Source of the DNA: Oscheius dolichura
Taxonomy: Eukaryota; Nematoda; Chromadorea; Rhabditida; Rhabditidae
Assembly: GCA_932521035.1 (NCBI GenBank)
Contig: OW051497.1
Location: 1,054,001 to 1,118,000 of the forward strand
DNA length: 64,000 bases
Direction of reading: 5' to 3'
Numbering within the stretch: position 1 is the stretch's first letter; each line of letters begins with the position of its first letter. Shown here in pieces: positions 49,004 to 59,575 of the stretch. The notes beneath the pieces were generated by a model, which was not told where the DNA came from, made no database searches, and saw only the letters and a list, made by a program, of their open reading frames with translations. Position numbers and translations under genes: made by a program.

Positions 49004-50358
49004 TTATTAGACCACACAGACATCATGGAGGTATACATCATATATGACATGTGAATTTTCGACTTCGAACACAACGGGGTAGTCGGGAGGAGGACTCGAT
49101 TTACCTGCTACTCTTTAAAAGTTCTCTATAGAAAAGGAAGGAGTCTTACTTTGGTATCACATTTCCATAAAAGTCGGCTAATTCCTTATGATACCAATCC
49201 TCAGGGCTGGCATGTTCGCATCTTTGTCGAAATCTGGAAGCTGCTCTTTGGGTGAATTAGTGGTGTTTATGTGAAACAGTAGTGTGTTCCCGAAGCGGAG
49301 TGCACTAACACACGTACAGACCGCAAAGGCGCGCCAAAGGGCGGCAACACTTTTTGTACTGCAATTTTGGTCATTGAGTGCGCTCGTTATAAAAGGCTTT
49401 AGTACGCCCTTGCTATGCATTATTTTGAACTGAAAATCACATCCAGCAGCTAAAAAAAGACGCAGAAAAGAATGGCACATTTATTTTTTAATAAAATTCT
49501 TGGTTTCGATTAGAACGTAGCATGATAAAAATATATTTGTCTATATCTCGACACTGAGAATCGAGGCAATTTTTTCGAAAATCACAGCTTCTAATCGCTT
49601 TCATAATTTTAACCAGCTCATTTACTATCGGGAACACCAAAGGAAAATAGAAAATAACAATGCATTGTATTATAAAATGATCACAGGAAATTACCAATTT
49701 TTCAATAGTTACATTTTGGCTTATTACAAGCAAACTAAGACCGCATGATTTTTTTTGTAATTCTTGCTGCTACTATTGTTGGCCATCAGTGGAAAAAAAT
49801 TTACACAATTTGGCTTTAGCAAAAAATTTTAAATGAATATTTAGTGATCAAATCCTGTAAAATTACCGAAATTTTTGAAGGTAATCGCGCACCACTGCAA
49901 ATTAATTTTCGTTTTATGCGTTTTTCTCAAAATTGTGATATCATTTTTTGCCAATTTTTATTGCATTGTTTTCTTCGCGCCCTGTGAGATACTGTTTCCC
50001 TCTCACCTGGCCGCTCCTATAAGATGAAACATCGGGCAATTGATCTTCTGTTAGGCTTACGAAAGATCGACAATACGAGAGTCGGCGGCAATAAACGTGA
50101 GGAACCATGAAAAGAGAAGGATTTGCCGCCACATACCCATCGAAGTCAAGACGGGGGTCAAAACATAGAACAATTAGCCTTCTTATCTCCATCGGGGAAG
50201 CGCAATCTTTTGGGGACCCGATGGGGGAAACGGAATCAAGCTGAAGAAGGAAGTGAAACAGAAAGGTTTACTTTTTTCAACAGAAGCGGATGGCTTTATA
50301 AGGGAGGAAAAGCTGAAAGGTAAGGAAGAATGGTGGCAGCTGTTGTAGAAGTAAATTT
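49004..50358. other. AT-rich intergenic region
   Basis: No gene could be supported. A minus-strand frame of 100 codons (49480-49178) has no splice, signal or similarity support. A TATAAAA sits near 49389 on the plus strand and an AATTTTGG near 49362, but no snRNA or spliced-leader RNA sequence was recognised. 49052-49073 is a 22-bp sequence repeated at 51282-51303. Confidence 0.4.
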
Positions 50359-50937
50359 TTAGAAAGGAGGGGTCTGTTCGTCGGCAGTTGTGGTTGTGGT
50401 GCTATTATTCTTGGCGGTGGTGGAAGGAGCATCGGTGGTCGTGGTAGTTGCATCGGTAGTGGTGGCAGGAACCCGCTTCGTCGGTGAACAGTCGAACTGT
50501 CCAGGGTCCACTTCAAAGGCGAGAGGGTAGTGCCAGGCACTGATGTACTGAAAAAGGACTATAGCTAAGCTTAAAGAAGAGGTCCTTACCACGCACTTGT
50601 TGTCGCCGAGGTAGAAGAGCATGATCCCCAGTTTTTGTCGAACTTCTTCTACATGAGCTTGCATAGTGGGAGTCAGGGTGTTGTAGATTGCATCCATAAC
50701 GTCGGGGTCTTTGATCTCCACGGCTTGAGGAAGTATGCCAGAAGAAGGAAAGATGGTTTGAAACTCAGGGCCGGCGGTGGTAATAGGAGGAGTGGTGGTA
50801 GTAGGAGAGACGGCGGAAGTAGAAGAGGTGTTGGCAGTAGAAGAGGTGGTGGCAGGAGCATCAGTGTAACGGAACCAAATTGGCTGGGAGGATGCCCCAG
50901 CCATCATGGCACAGAAACAAATACCAGCTAGGATCAT
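50359..50937 (-). CDS. secreted Thr-rich mucin-like protein, family M copy 1 (178 aa)
   Basis: Exons 50937-50590 and 50547-50359; intron 50589-50548 (42 nt, GT-AG, phase 0). The ATG is one base after TTTTACAG, a likely trans-splice acceptor. Product: signal peptide (MILAGICFCAMMAGASS), a first Thr/Ser-rich segment, a conserved block with DVMDAIYNTL and MLFYLGDNKCV, then after the intron YISAWHYPLAFEVDPGQFDC, and a C-terminal run of TTTTT/TTDA repeats likely to be O-glycosylated. The two Cys flank the intron and may form a disulfide. A paralog lies at 52050-52544. The intron is a multiple of three and has no in-frame stop, so retention would insert 14 residues. Family not recognised; probably a surface, gut-lining or cuticle-associated secreted protein (inference). 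Confidence 0.75.
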   Translation of the reverse strand: MILAGICFCAMMAGASSQPIWFRYTDAPATTSSTANTSSTSAVSPTTTTPPITTAGPEFQTIFPSSGILPQAVEIKDPDVMDAIYNTLTPTMQAHVEEVRQKLGIMLFYLGDNKCVVRTSSLSLAIVLFQYISAWHYPLAFEVDPGQFDCSPTKRVPATTTDATTTTTDAPSTTAKNNSTTTTTADEQTPPF

Positions 50938-50940
50938 CCT

Positions 50941-51465
50941 GTAAAAGTACTGTAAATGAAGGAAAGATGTTGAAGGAACTTGGATTAAGAAGCAATTGAT
51001 AGAGGGAACCGAATCTTCTGCCATTTTAAAGCAATCGTGTTGAATAGAATTTTTTTGTTCTTTTCTACTGTCCCCGCCAAAATTTCCATTTCATCCTTTT
51101 GAATTTTCGATGCCAGTATTGTTCAAAGTATGAATGGTGCACCATTTCCGTTATTATTCAGTTTTCAAAGGACCAGCCAAGGGCAGACGCATCTCAACCA
51201 TATTTTTCTAATGACAAGAAGAAAACGACATCTGGGAAAAGAAAAATAAGATGATTTATCTCGTCGTTATTCAAAACCTGTTGAATTTTCGACTTCGAAC
51301 ACATCTTTACTTGAAGGCCGACGGCTTGTTTTAGACAGTTCTGTGGAATAAAAGGTACATTAATACGTTTATTGAATGAGTGAAGCAGAAACGTTTATTT
51401 GTTTTTGGATTCAAACATAACCTATAAAGGAAAGGAGCAAGCTGCTATTTGATTCAAGCGTAGAA
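50941..51465. other. intergenic region, nothing recognised
   Basis: AT-rich. Contains the second copy of a 22-bp sequence (51282-51303) also present at 49052-49073. No gene seen. Confidence 0.4.
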
Positions 51466-51790
51466 ACTTCTGCTTAAAAGAGATGAAGGCATTTCCGACG
51501 AATTATGATTTGGGATGGTATCCGTCCGGGTGGATGTACCCAAGAACTGAAGGTAATAAATTACGCTGCTATATTGAAAAACGCATCTGTATCTCCCCTG
51601 AGGGGGTTCTTACCGCACACTTGCCTCGTCCCTAGTGGTACAGTATGAATTGTCCCACTGCACTAATAGCTGCTCAGTGTACTGGGGAGAGAGTTTTAGA
51701 TCCTGTCAATTACTACAGTCTCGGCGATGCCAATCTTCACGATTTGATGGGTAGACATTGTTTCGAAATTAATACTGACAGATATGGGCA
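51466..51790 (-). pseudogene. mucin-like family M, degenerate copy between the two intact genes
   Basis: Minus strand. A block near 51780-51720 (HQIVKIGIAETV) recalls HYEVADAIYETL of the intact paralog. Then VGQFILYH, a TAG stop, GRGKCA ends at a GT donor (51613-51612), matching MLYYMGFDTCV plus donor in the paralog. After an intron-sized gap, SVIYYLQFLG recalls SAVYYPQVYE. Signal-peptide and Thr/Pro-tail exons are not recognisable. It is dead by stop codon and divergence. Confidence 0.5.
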
Positions 51791-52049
51791 TTTCTATTGC
51801 CATTAACTCGAAAAGCAACTAGAAAGAAACTAGATTAACAGTGAATCAGGGCTCCTAGAAGAGGGCCAAACAGAATACAAGTCGTTTATGATCAGCCTTG
51901 GATGACAAACAGAAACAAAATAGACGAAATAGTGAGGCAAAAGCTTTATCCACTCTTATAAACAACCAGACTAGAGGATAATTGAGCGAGTTAAAGAGGA
52001 GTATGAGTATACCAAGCATTATTTGTTGCCGCTGTAGGGATAGATGATT

Positions 52050-52544
52050 TTAATTTGAAAGGGCTGGGGGCTTAGGAGGTGAAGGTGGTCCTGGAGTAGT
52101 AGCCGCAGGTGTAGTCGACGGAGTTGAGGTGGCGCCAGTTGAAGAAGGTGTAGTAGGGCTCGGAGGAGCGACCGGAGTTGTAGTCGTTGTCAAAGTCGGA
52201 GTCGTAGTCTTCGTCGGACGGCATTTGAACCGCCCAGGTGGACTGATCTCATACACCTGTGGGTAGTAGACTGCACTGATATACTAAAAAAGAAGCAGTG
52301 ATAATTATGAAGAAGAGCTGCTTACCACACACGTATCGAATCCCATGTAGTACAGCATAACCTGTCCGCCTGGCACGGAGGCGAGGGCGGCTTTCGCTTC
52401 ATCGGTGAGTGTCTCGTAGATGGCATCTGCTACCTCGTAGTGGGTTATGTCAATCTGCATCGGGTATGGGACCGATTGGGGAAAGAGTGTCTGCCCACGG
52501 GCCATCATCAAGAGGCAGCAGACGCTCGCCAGATAGATCATCAT
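52050..52544 (-). CDS. secreted Thr/Pro-rich mucin-like protein, family M copy 2 (150 aa)
   Basis: Exons 52544-52326 and 52283-52050; intron 52325-52284 (42 nt, GT-AG, phase 0), placed exactly as in copy 1. The ATG follows CTCTTCAG by one base, suggesting trans-splicing; a second in-frame ATG follows at once. Product: signal peptide (MMIYLASVCCLLMMARG), conserved block YEVADAIYETL and MLYYMGFDTCV, then YISAVYYPQVYEI and RFKCRPTK, then a Pro/Thr/Ser tail (TTTTTPVAPPSPTTP) typical of mucin-like linkers. The shared domain and the different tails show that the core is conserved while the tail drifts. Function unknown; extracellular location inferred. Confidence 0.75.
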
Positions 52545-53635
52545 CCTGAAGAGAGAGTCGGGAGGAAGAGGGAAGCTCGCCTTCAGAGGTTTCTTCACGG
52601 GGAAAGGAAGGCAGGCCGGCTGATGACTCTCGTGATATTTGCCAGTCTTATATAGCAGTACTTCTGACTGTCCGTCTTGGTATTTTATGTCCTGTACAAA
52701 ACAGCCTTTTCAGTTGGGATGTCTGCATTGTTTTAGAAAGAATAGCGATGAATTCAAACTGCCCGCTACCAAAATGGTTCTCAAAAACAGTTTAACACAA
52801 TAGAAAAGTACAGTGCCTTCAGGATAAAATTAGAAATTTCGCGTGAAAAACAGACAATATTCTCAATAAGGAAACCGTTCGAGTCTTTCCGCGCTCTCTA
52901 TTTTTTGTTACAAAACTTTCGTATTCCTCGGCACACAGAGTTTCAGGCTCCCCGTTTCCAGAAATTTCGTCATCAAATCATCAAAAGAAGCTTTGTGAAA
53001 TAGCAGCAGTAACTCTTAATCTACCATCCATGCTTCCGTTAGATTCTTTCCTCTTTCCCTACAAATAGATTCCTCCTGGAAGTTCCGGTCTACCAACCCT
53101 TCCCAAGCCTCCCAAGGTCCACCAACCCTTTCCAAAAGGTTGAAGATAGCGAATATCACCAATCCGAAAAAGTGCTAGTATCATATATGATATATGGGCT
53201 AGTTTTCGAGAAAAATGAGGGTAAACACCAAAAAAGTGATACGGAATACGCCTTTCGCCTCGCCCATAAGTGTTCAACCTCTGTAAGAGGGAGGTGGAAG
53301 AAGTGAAACAAGCCAAAAATATGGTACTTGTCCAAAATGGAAGGTACGAACTAATCAAAAGTAAGAATTCCCCATAATGGAGAAAACGGTCCCTCGCCCA
53401 TCTGCTTTCAACAGTTTATATTCCTTAGTAAACCTCGAACTGCCATGGTACTGAATGTATTAGAGTAGCAGGGGTGCCCTTAGAAAGTCTCGAGTTAAAA
53501 GGTTAAAGCGCTCGAAACATGGCTGGATGTGGGCAAGACTCTGTAAACCCTATCCTATCGTCTTGTTTAAGTGTTCGAACAGGTCACATAGTGTACAATT
53601 CATACAGCTGAGTATTACACATAACGTTTGCTGTT
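52545..53635. other. intergenic region, nothing recognised
   Basis: Mixed composition. A minus-strand frame at 53358-53059 and shadows around 53550 have no start, splice or motif support. Confidence 0.4.
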
Positions 53636-53869
53636 TTAATAGAAGTGGAAGGCTGCAACCATGAGGAGAGAGGCAATGGCAGAAAAGAGGGACGCCCCGC
53701 GTCCAGACTGAAATATCCGTTCTTACAAGAATGTTGCAAAAATACTGACGTTGCAGTAGGTAAGTATACCACAAGATTGAGTTTGACAGCAAGAAGAACC
53801 AGCTCCATACCCATATTGAGCAACATTATACGCGACGCAGACGGAAAGGAGCAAGAGCAGGACCTTCAT
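53636..53869 (-). CDS. small secreted Cys-rich peptide with GPI-signal-like tail (63 aa)
   Basis: Exons 53869-53750 and 53707-53636; intron 53749-53708 (42 nt, GT-AG, phase 0). The ATG follows TTTTCAG by three bases, as in the neighbours. Product: a strong signal peptide (MKVLLLLLSVCVA), a short mature region of about 27 residues with four Cys (CCQTQSCGILTYC), small residues (SGRGAS) that could be a GPI attachment site, and a hydrophobic C-terminus (LFSAIASLLMVAAFHFY). This layout suggests a GPI-anchored or membrane-tethered mini-protein; otherwise an antimicrobial-like or signalling peptide precursor. Not recognised. Confidence 0.65.
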
Positions 53870-53874
53870 CCTCT

Positions 53875-54349
53875 GAAAACGAACTAATACTATTTGGAAT
53901 TGAGGACCGCCGAAGACAGGAGAAAACGAAAAGCCATTTAAAATGGAGAAAAGGACTATTCTGGTGTATTATATTGTGCCTGTATGCGTCACGATGATTC
54001 AAAACGTGCGCCTCTTCTTTTCGTATAGCTCAAACAGACAAATATAATATCACCAGAAGGAAGTAGTACTGCTAGTCATGATTCTTTCTCTTTTCTGAAT
54101 CGGAAATCATTAAACGCCCCGTCGTTACCTTTAGAAAAAGGTTTAGACGTGATGCTGTTGTTAATTCAGCGTTCGATGCACTTCAGTTACCGGGGGCAAG
54201 GGTTAGCTCACATCAACCCTTGAAACCCTGAGTTTTTTAAACTGAAATACGAACGCTAAGCCACAATTAGGAACTTTTGAATAGTACAGATGAATTGAAA
54301 GGAACTATAATATAACCCGTTAAAGTGCCGTTCTGCCTTCAGGTAGTCA
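53875..54349. other. intergenic region, nothing recognised
   Basis: No coding, RNA or repeat signal could be supported. Confidence 0.4.
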
Positions 54350-54682
54350 CTAGAGCCGGTAAAAATAGGAACACCGCTTCTCCGCGTTCCAGAGGCTCTT
54401 CTCCATCTGTTGTCGTTTTTTCTTCTCATTTTTCAATTTTTTCTTCTCATTTTTCAATACGAATGTCATCTTCTCGATGTCTTTCTGTCGCATCTCTTCC
54501 AAATAATTCCACTGGTACCATTCGACAGTACGACCGGAATGCGGGAGACCTCCGCTGTGATCCATCGTCTCGTAGCCAGCGGGAGGAGGAGGAGGAGGGG
54601 CCGGCTGCTGATAGCCACAATTCTGATGCTGCTGCTCGTAATCGGGACAGGCCGGATGATAATAGCCACCTCCGGCAGCCAT
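54350..54682 (-). CDS. Pro/Gln/Tyr-rich coiled-coil protein (110 aa)
   Basis: Single open frame with ATG at 54682 and TAG at 54352-54350. The N-terminal half is low-complexity (GGGYYHP, EQQHQNCGYQQ, PPPPPP), and the C-terminal half is charged and predicted to be coiled coil, with an internal duplication (LKNEKKKLKNEKKK). No signal peptide or membrane segment. Codon composition is even and coding-like. No trans-splice acceptor is evident just upstream. It may be intracellular; function unknown. Confidence 0.5.
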   Translation of the reverse strand: MAAGGGYYHPACPDYEQQHQNCGYQQPAPPPPPPAGYETMDHSGGLPHSGRTVEWYQWNYLEEMRQKDIEKMTFVLKNEKKKLKNEKKKRQQMEKSLWNAEKRCSYFYRL

Positions 54683-54892
54683 GACGTCAATTAGAGAGAA
54701 TGAAACAACTGGAGAAATCGTCTGGAAAACGGTCCAATTCTAGTTAGGACCCTGCTAGACCCCGTAAAATGGTCAAAACTCGTGAGAAATGGATCCAAAA
54801 GAAACCGACTCTTGGACTGGCATCGGTCTTCGCTTGGAACTTCCATTAGAGGCCTGGAACACGCGTCACCGACACAGGCAATAGAATTCCTG

Positions 54893-54963
54893 GATAGCGG
54901 TTGTCTAACTGTGGCGGCCAGAAAAGCGGCTGTCTAACTGGTCAAACGACAATTGTGGCGATT
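54893..54963 (-). repeat. isolated copy of the palindromic R2/array module
   Basis: Contains GCGGTTGTCTAACTGTGGCG, the reverse complement of the start of R2 and of the array module, then GCGGCTGTCTAACTG and CAATTGTGGCG. It stands alone, without the rest of R2 or of the array unit, and so shows that the module is mobile or independently selected. Confidence 0.7.
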
Positions 54964-54997
54964 TGATAATCCTCCAACTGTTGTTCGGCCGTGCCTC

Positions 54998-55156
54998 GTT
55001 CGAACAGCCGTCGACAAGCAGCAGAAATTCGTGATGAAATGTGAAAAAGAGCTGAAAGGCAACCAGCCGGCCCTGGCTATGGATCTGGCCATCTTGGCCG
55101 CCTACCAGAAGAGTGAAGGCTTCGCCCAGCTGAGGGGATGCGGGCAGAGGGACTAA
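54998..55156 (+). CDS. possible terminal exon of an unrecognised gene
   Basis: An open stretch with good codon character after an acceptor-like GAACAG (55006-55011) reads VDKQQKFVMKCEKELKG..., ALAMDLAILAAYQKSEGFAQ, with a stop at 55156. It is helical and charged. No upstream exon with matching phase was identified, and the sequence just before it is repeat module. It could be a gene fragment left near a repeat. Confidence 0.3.
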   Translation, partial: VRTAVDKQQKFVMKCEKELKGNQPALAMDLAILAAYQKSEGFAQLRGCGQRD

Positions 55157-55159
55157 AAC

Positions 55160-57340
55160 AAGTTGTTCGAACCCTTTGCCACTGTCCTCGTTGACCGTCC
55201 TGGTTATGCAGGAGCAATACTCTCTGGCCGTCTGTAGATCTGGTGCGGAAGCGAAGGTGAACTACTGAATGTAAGTCGGGGTTAGCTTACATAATTCCTA
55301 TTATCCAGAGCTATAAATCCATGGTTCTGTCTTCTCTGCTCCCTTTACATTGCTGATGAACGAGATCCACATTCTGAGTAGTACGCAGGATTAAAGATTT
55401 TTCTACTCACTAATCCTCGTGTTCTCTTTTGATGACAACCCCCTTTCTCGTTTAAAAACAGTAAAAAAGGATTGGAACGTCAAGGTATGTTGCAGAAGAG
55501 GAAACTGTGGGAACTATTGCGTCTTGCCACCATCGCTCTCCTTTTCACGTGTAGTTTTGTTTCAATGAGCTTTTCAAATGTCTTTTCTTCAAAAACAGAA
55601 AAATAGAACACACCGTTCAAATTTCTACTTTCCCGAACAACTAAAGACGCAGGATCCCTTGGTCCTTCCTGTCCACTCAGCGAGGGGGAGACGGGTTATT
55701 TTTTTCTTTTTTTTTCTCTTTTTGACAACGACAGGGCATTGTTTATGTGGGCAGATCATTATCGGCCTCATCCTTCGGAAAGGGACAAACAATTGATTAT
55801 AAGGCATAGACATTCATAGACGATAGCCAAGAATTTTTAGCGTTAGAATATGCCAGGTCCCCTGTTCCTTCCGCTTGGCCTTGTTTTTCGTAATTAATCA
55901 TTCGTTGAGTAAGAACATTGTGTTGATAAGCAGCGACTAAGTGACGTGCTTCTTCTTTCGTTTATCCCCCTCGCTACCTCGCCTTGTTGCACAAAAGCGA
56001 CACGCGATAGGTAAACCCCGCTAATCCCTATGCGAAAACCTTCATCTAGCCCAGAACCTTTTCACGCAAATCTTACGATTCCTTTTTGAAATACCTGGCT
56101 TTCCCGCCTCCTCTCATCTAACCCCTTGATGTTCCTTTTTATCGCTGGTATGGGCGCCCCCTTCCCTCTCCCATGGCTGTCCCTCTGTTCTTACTCATCA
56201 GCGTTCCCAGTGATCACACTGACCCGAATAAACACCTCTCCCCGTGTCTCTCGATTGATCGAATTCAGAAACTTTTTGGCGTGCAGCTGACATACCCGTG
56301 ACATCCTATCTCCCCGTCCTTGCTTGTCCACAAAAAGGGGACCGTTTCTTCCGTGACCATTTCACATGGTTACCTCTTACTGCTTGAGTCAACATTCTGC
56401 CGATGATCCCAAATTTCCTCCGCTGCTAACTCCTCTGCAAAGCGGTGAGTAAAGAGGATGGATGCCCATTTTGAGTCATAGTTTCCATCAGAATGATGCA
56501 CATTCCGGCCCTTTCCTCCGATTTCCCGGATTACTGGGTTGCTCTTCTCCTGCCCTAGACGTTTAGACCGATAAGAAATATCAAAATGAAAACATGCTTT
56601 GTGAACTGTTACTTCCAATCATTATATCCATTACATTTTGTCGTCCGCTCTGAACAGTTGCCGTTATAGAAAGCCCCTTTCACTGATGCTTGCCCCCTTT
56701 TCTGTAGTTCTCGTCTGAACTAGTGTTCCAAGCCGCCAGAGAAATAAAGCTCCACATTTCGATTTGTAGCTTCTCTAAAGAGCCTCGGAAAAGTCATTAG
56801 ACCCTCTCTGTCTCATCACAACAAGTGGTATACAGGTGACAGATATCATGATTAAATGTAATTCACTATGCCCTTTGTACGACCGTTCCTTTGTGTAAAA
56901 TACATTTTACAGCTTCCATTTCTCTCCCCTCGTCATCTCTGACAAGTTGCAAACAACCGAAAATTATTTCTCCTCCCTTTAAACAATTTCCCTTGTCTCT
57001 CCGCCTCACCTCATGGCTATCATTCTGTGATCAGGCGATATCACTTTTAATTAAAATTTGTAGTTGCTTGGGCGACTTTTTCCTAGTATACCTCACTTTG
57101 AAGCGGCGATCACGGCCCCTAGACCGCCTGATCCTGTTCTCTACTGATAGACTGCGGTTTCCGCTACAATTGCTCTACCGAAAATGACACTCTTGTTCCC
57201 AAGGAAAGAGAGTACGGCGCTCTGGATATTTGCGACAATTCCCTCATTTATTAGCGGACAACATACAGATGTTCCAAGGGAATGCCTTTACCTTCCCGAT
57301 TGTTTATCTAACAATCAAAAGAAAAAAGTCGTGTACCGTT
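55160..57340. other. 2.2-kb region without a supported gene
   Basis: T- and CT-rich stretches (for example 55700-55730) and scattered short frames. A minus-strand frame at 56618-56370 has acceptable codons but no recognisable domain or splice partners. Nothing is claimed. Confidence 0.4.
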
Positions 57341-57342
57341 TT

Positions 57343-58456
57343 TCAGGCTGAACTCCACAATCATGATCTGGGAATGGATCAGCTTTTATTTTCCGTCTCT
57401 AGCTGCTGTTAAGGCGAGTGACTCGCTACGGTTATTCTGTAGCTTCCTTTGTGACCCCTATAAAGCAAAAATGAGCAGCTCTATTATTCTCGCATTTTAG
57501 GAACAACCTGATCCGGAAGCTGTTCGCCTTCGGGCAAAAGAGCGTCTGGAGGTGGTGGAGAAGCGAAAAAGAAAGCGTGCAGCTAGAAAAGAAGAAGTTC
57601 GCCGCCGCGTGGAAGAGGCTGGGAGACTCGAACTGGAGGAAGAAGCCAGGCAAGAGAGAGCAGCTCCTGAGGAGAAGCGGATGATTGCCGAGGTATCTTA
57701 TTGTTTCTTTTTCCTTCTCTTTCCGCTACTTGAATATGTTTTTTTTAAATAAGCAGCATGGTTTAGGCCAGGCATGTCCCTACAACTCCTGAAACTACCC
57801 CGGAGACTGGTGACGACGGCGGGGAATGGGTTGTGGTCACAACGGCCAGGAGAACTACCAGTAGAAGCCGCCGTACCTCCCAAGAGGTTGGTGTCTTCCT
57901 TATTTTATATTTTCATCGGCTCACGAATGAGAAAAACGTCTACGTTTAGGAAGCTGCTTCCTCCCAAAAGGCCGCCCAGACCACTCGTTACATCCGAGAT
58001 CAGCACAGAAATAGGAAGAAATCAAATACAAGGGCAGAGGTTTGTTGAACTCGAACTACCAACATTTTAGTTCCGTTTTAGGCATCCAGCTCTCCAGAGG
58101 TTCCTCGCAGCATGGCCCCTTCGGAAGCGGAGAAAACGCCCGAGAAGGAACAAGTTGTTCCCCTGTGGCAAAGTCTGGAGGAGTTCCCTTCTCTCCGCAA
58201 AGCCGCCCGCGTCTCTGTTGCCTCGCAGCCGAAAGAAGAGAAGGAATGCAGCGACTCCAACACTGCAGAAGACGCCACCTGCCAGCTGGATCGCACCCTC
58301 TCTTCTGAAAGGAACTCGGCACCGACTGACCTCATGAAGAGTATCCAAGAATTACCGGTCATTGATCTGCCGGTTATCCCCCGAGAAGATGAGCCAGTCC
58401 GTCATTTTACCGTTTTCGGACGACATGCTCGAATCTGGGGCTATCCTTGGTGGTAA
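57343..58456 (+). CDS. Lys/Arg/Glu-rich coiled-coil low-complexity protein, gene A (5' end uncertain)
   Basis: Well-supported exons 57501-57692, 57767-57886, 57950-58039, 58082-58456 (stop TAA); all introns GT-AG, phase 0, 42-74 nt. A possible preceding exon ends near 57402 (AELHNHDLGMDQLLFS) and would also join in phase 0. The start codon was not located. Features: a long charged helix (VVEKRKRKRAARKEEVRRR), an acidic then hydrophobic turn (GDDGGEWVVVTTARR), Ser/Arg-rich segments (TTSRSRRTSQE), and an acidic C-terminal part ending GRHARIWGYPWW. No signal peptide seen. The layout suggests a nuclear or RNA-associated protein, but that is inference. Parts resemble gene B downstream (HRNRKK followed by EARKSA/AEASSS). 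Confidence 0.6.
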
Positions 58457-59575
58457 CTGAGATGATCACTAGCCCCATCATATCAGGTCCCATTTTACCT
58501 CCTCAAGTTTTAATATGATCCTCACGTCTCCTCACTCCTTCCGGTTGTTCTTTTATCCCCTGACCTCATAAGTTTTTACAAAGTATTTCCAAACCTTGTT
58601 TGATCAAAAAGTAGTTGAAATATATTTGGAAATGATTACTGTGTCACGTTTACTGTATAGCCTCTGCTGAATTCATATTATTGTCCTCGTCATTCCATAA
58701 ATTAAATAAATTATCATCGTTTGCTAGTTTGCCACACCTCTTTCTGGAACTAGTTCCGATACAGTTTAATATCTCTATACTATTTAATTTCCTTCTCGGA
58801 CCGCCTGATTAGTAAACGATCTTTCTGTCTGTGCGCATCGTTTTGTTATCTATTTTTAATGAGTCAAGGAAGAAGGTCAAGTTTGTTGCTTGAAATCTCC
58901 TACTTTCCTCCTAAAAATTGTCATCCTTTCTTTCTAATCAGTTCGAGCGCAACTAGGAGGGAAACGGCTAAGTCTGGTTTAGCCGAGCTTTAGCTACCTT
59001 GGGTCCAGAAATCTAAAACACCTGTGTGGGGCGCCATGGGCCTATATTACTACCAGCCTTTTAAAACATCCAGTCCTAGAAGGCTTTTACATTATTTCTA
59101 GAATGCTTATCTCGGCTCCACCGAAACGAATGATCTTTAGAATCTTTAGAACGGGGCTTAGGGCAATCCTCTCCCGTTGATCCGCTTTGTAAGTGTGCCG
59201 GCTTCTAGTAGATATTTTTCTTCTACCTTAGGCCAGTCTCTTGATATCTTCTCCAGTGCTTTACGGCATTCTATGAAAATTAAGTTCAATTATTCTAGGA
59301 TAGAATGACCAGGCACAATCCCATATCCCGGTTCTGCCCCTGCTGCCATCGACTGTCAGTTTATAAGGGTTCATATGTGTATATTTAGTTTATAGAGGGG
59401 CCAATGCTTTATTTGACCGACAGGGTGGTAATTCAAGGAGAAAAGTGCCCAAGGTCTGTTTTTGAGGTAAAGTGTTTCATGCGTCCAAGCGGCAGGGGTG
59501 CTCAATTCCCAAATTTAAAACACCTATCAAATGTTACAAAAGCTGTGTGAAATACAGTAAAATTCAATTTTACAG
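58457..59575. other. intergenic or long intronic region
   Basis: AT-rich, with a cluster of AATAAA-like sequences near 58697-58712 that fits the 3' end of gene A. No exons recognised. Confidence 0.45.

Noticed and set aside
49178..49480. 100-codon minus-strand frame
   Set aside because: No signal peptide, domain, paralog or trans-splice acceptor; it overlaps a TATAAAA-like stretch and AT-rich DNA.
50635..50931. Gly/Arg-rich plus-strand frame of 98 codons
   Set aside because: It is the antisense shadow of the Thr-rich mucin-like gene on the minus strand, which has the signal peptide, intron and paralog support.
57501..57692. Second long open frame in the first well-supported exon of gene A (NNLIRKLFAFGQKSVWRWW)
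   Set aside because: It ends in a stop before the exon end, while the chosen frame continues through three more phase-0 junctions.
58056..58362. Several overlapping minus-strand frames opposite gene A exon 4
   Set aside because: They are shadows of a GC-rich coding exon and lack independent splice or motif support.
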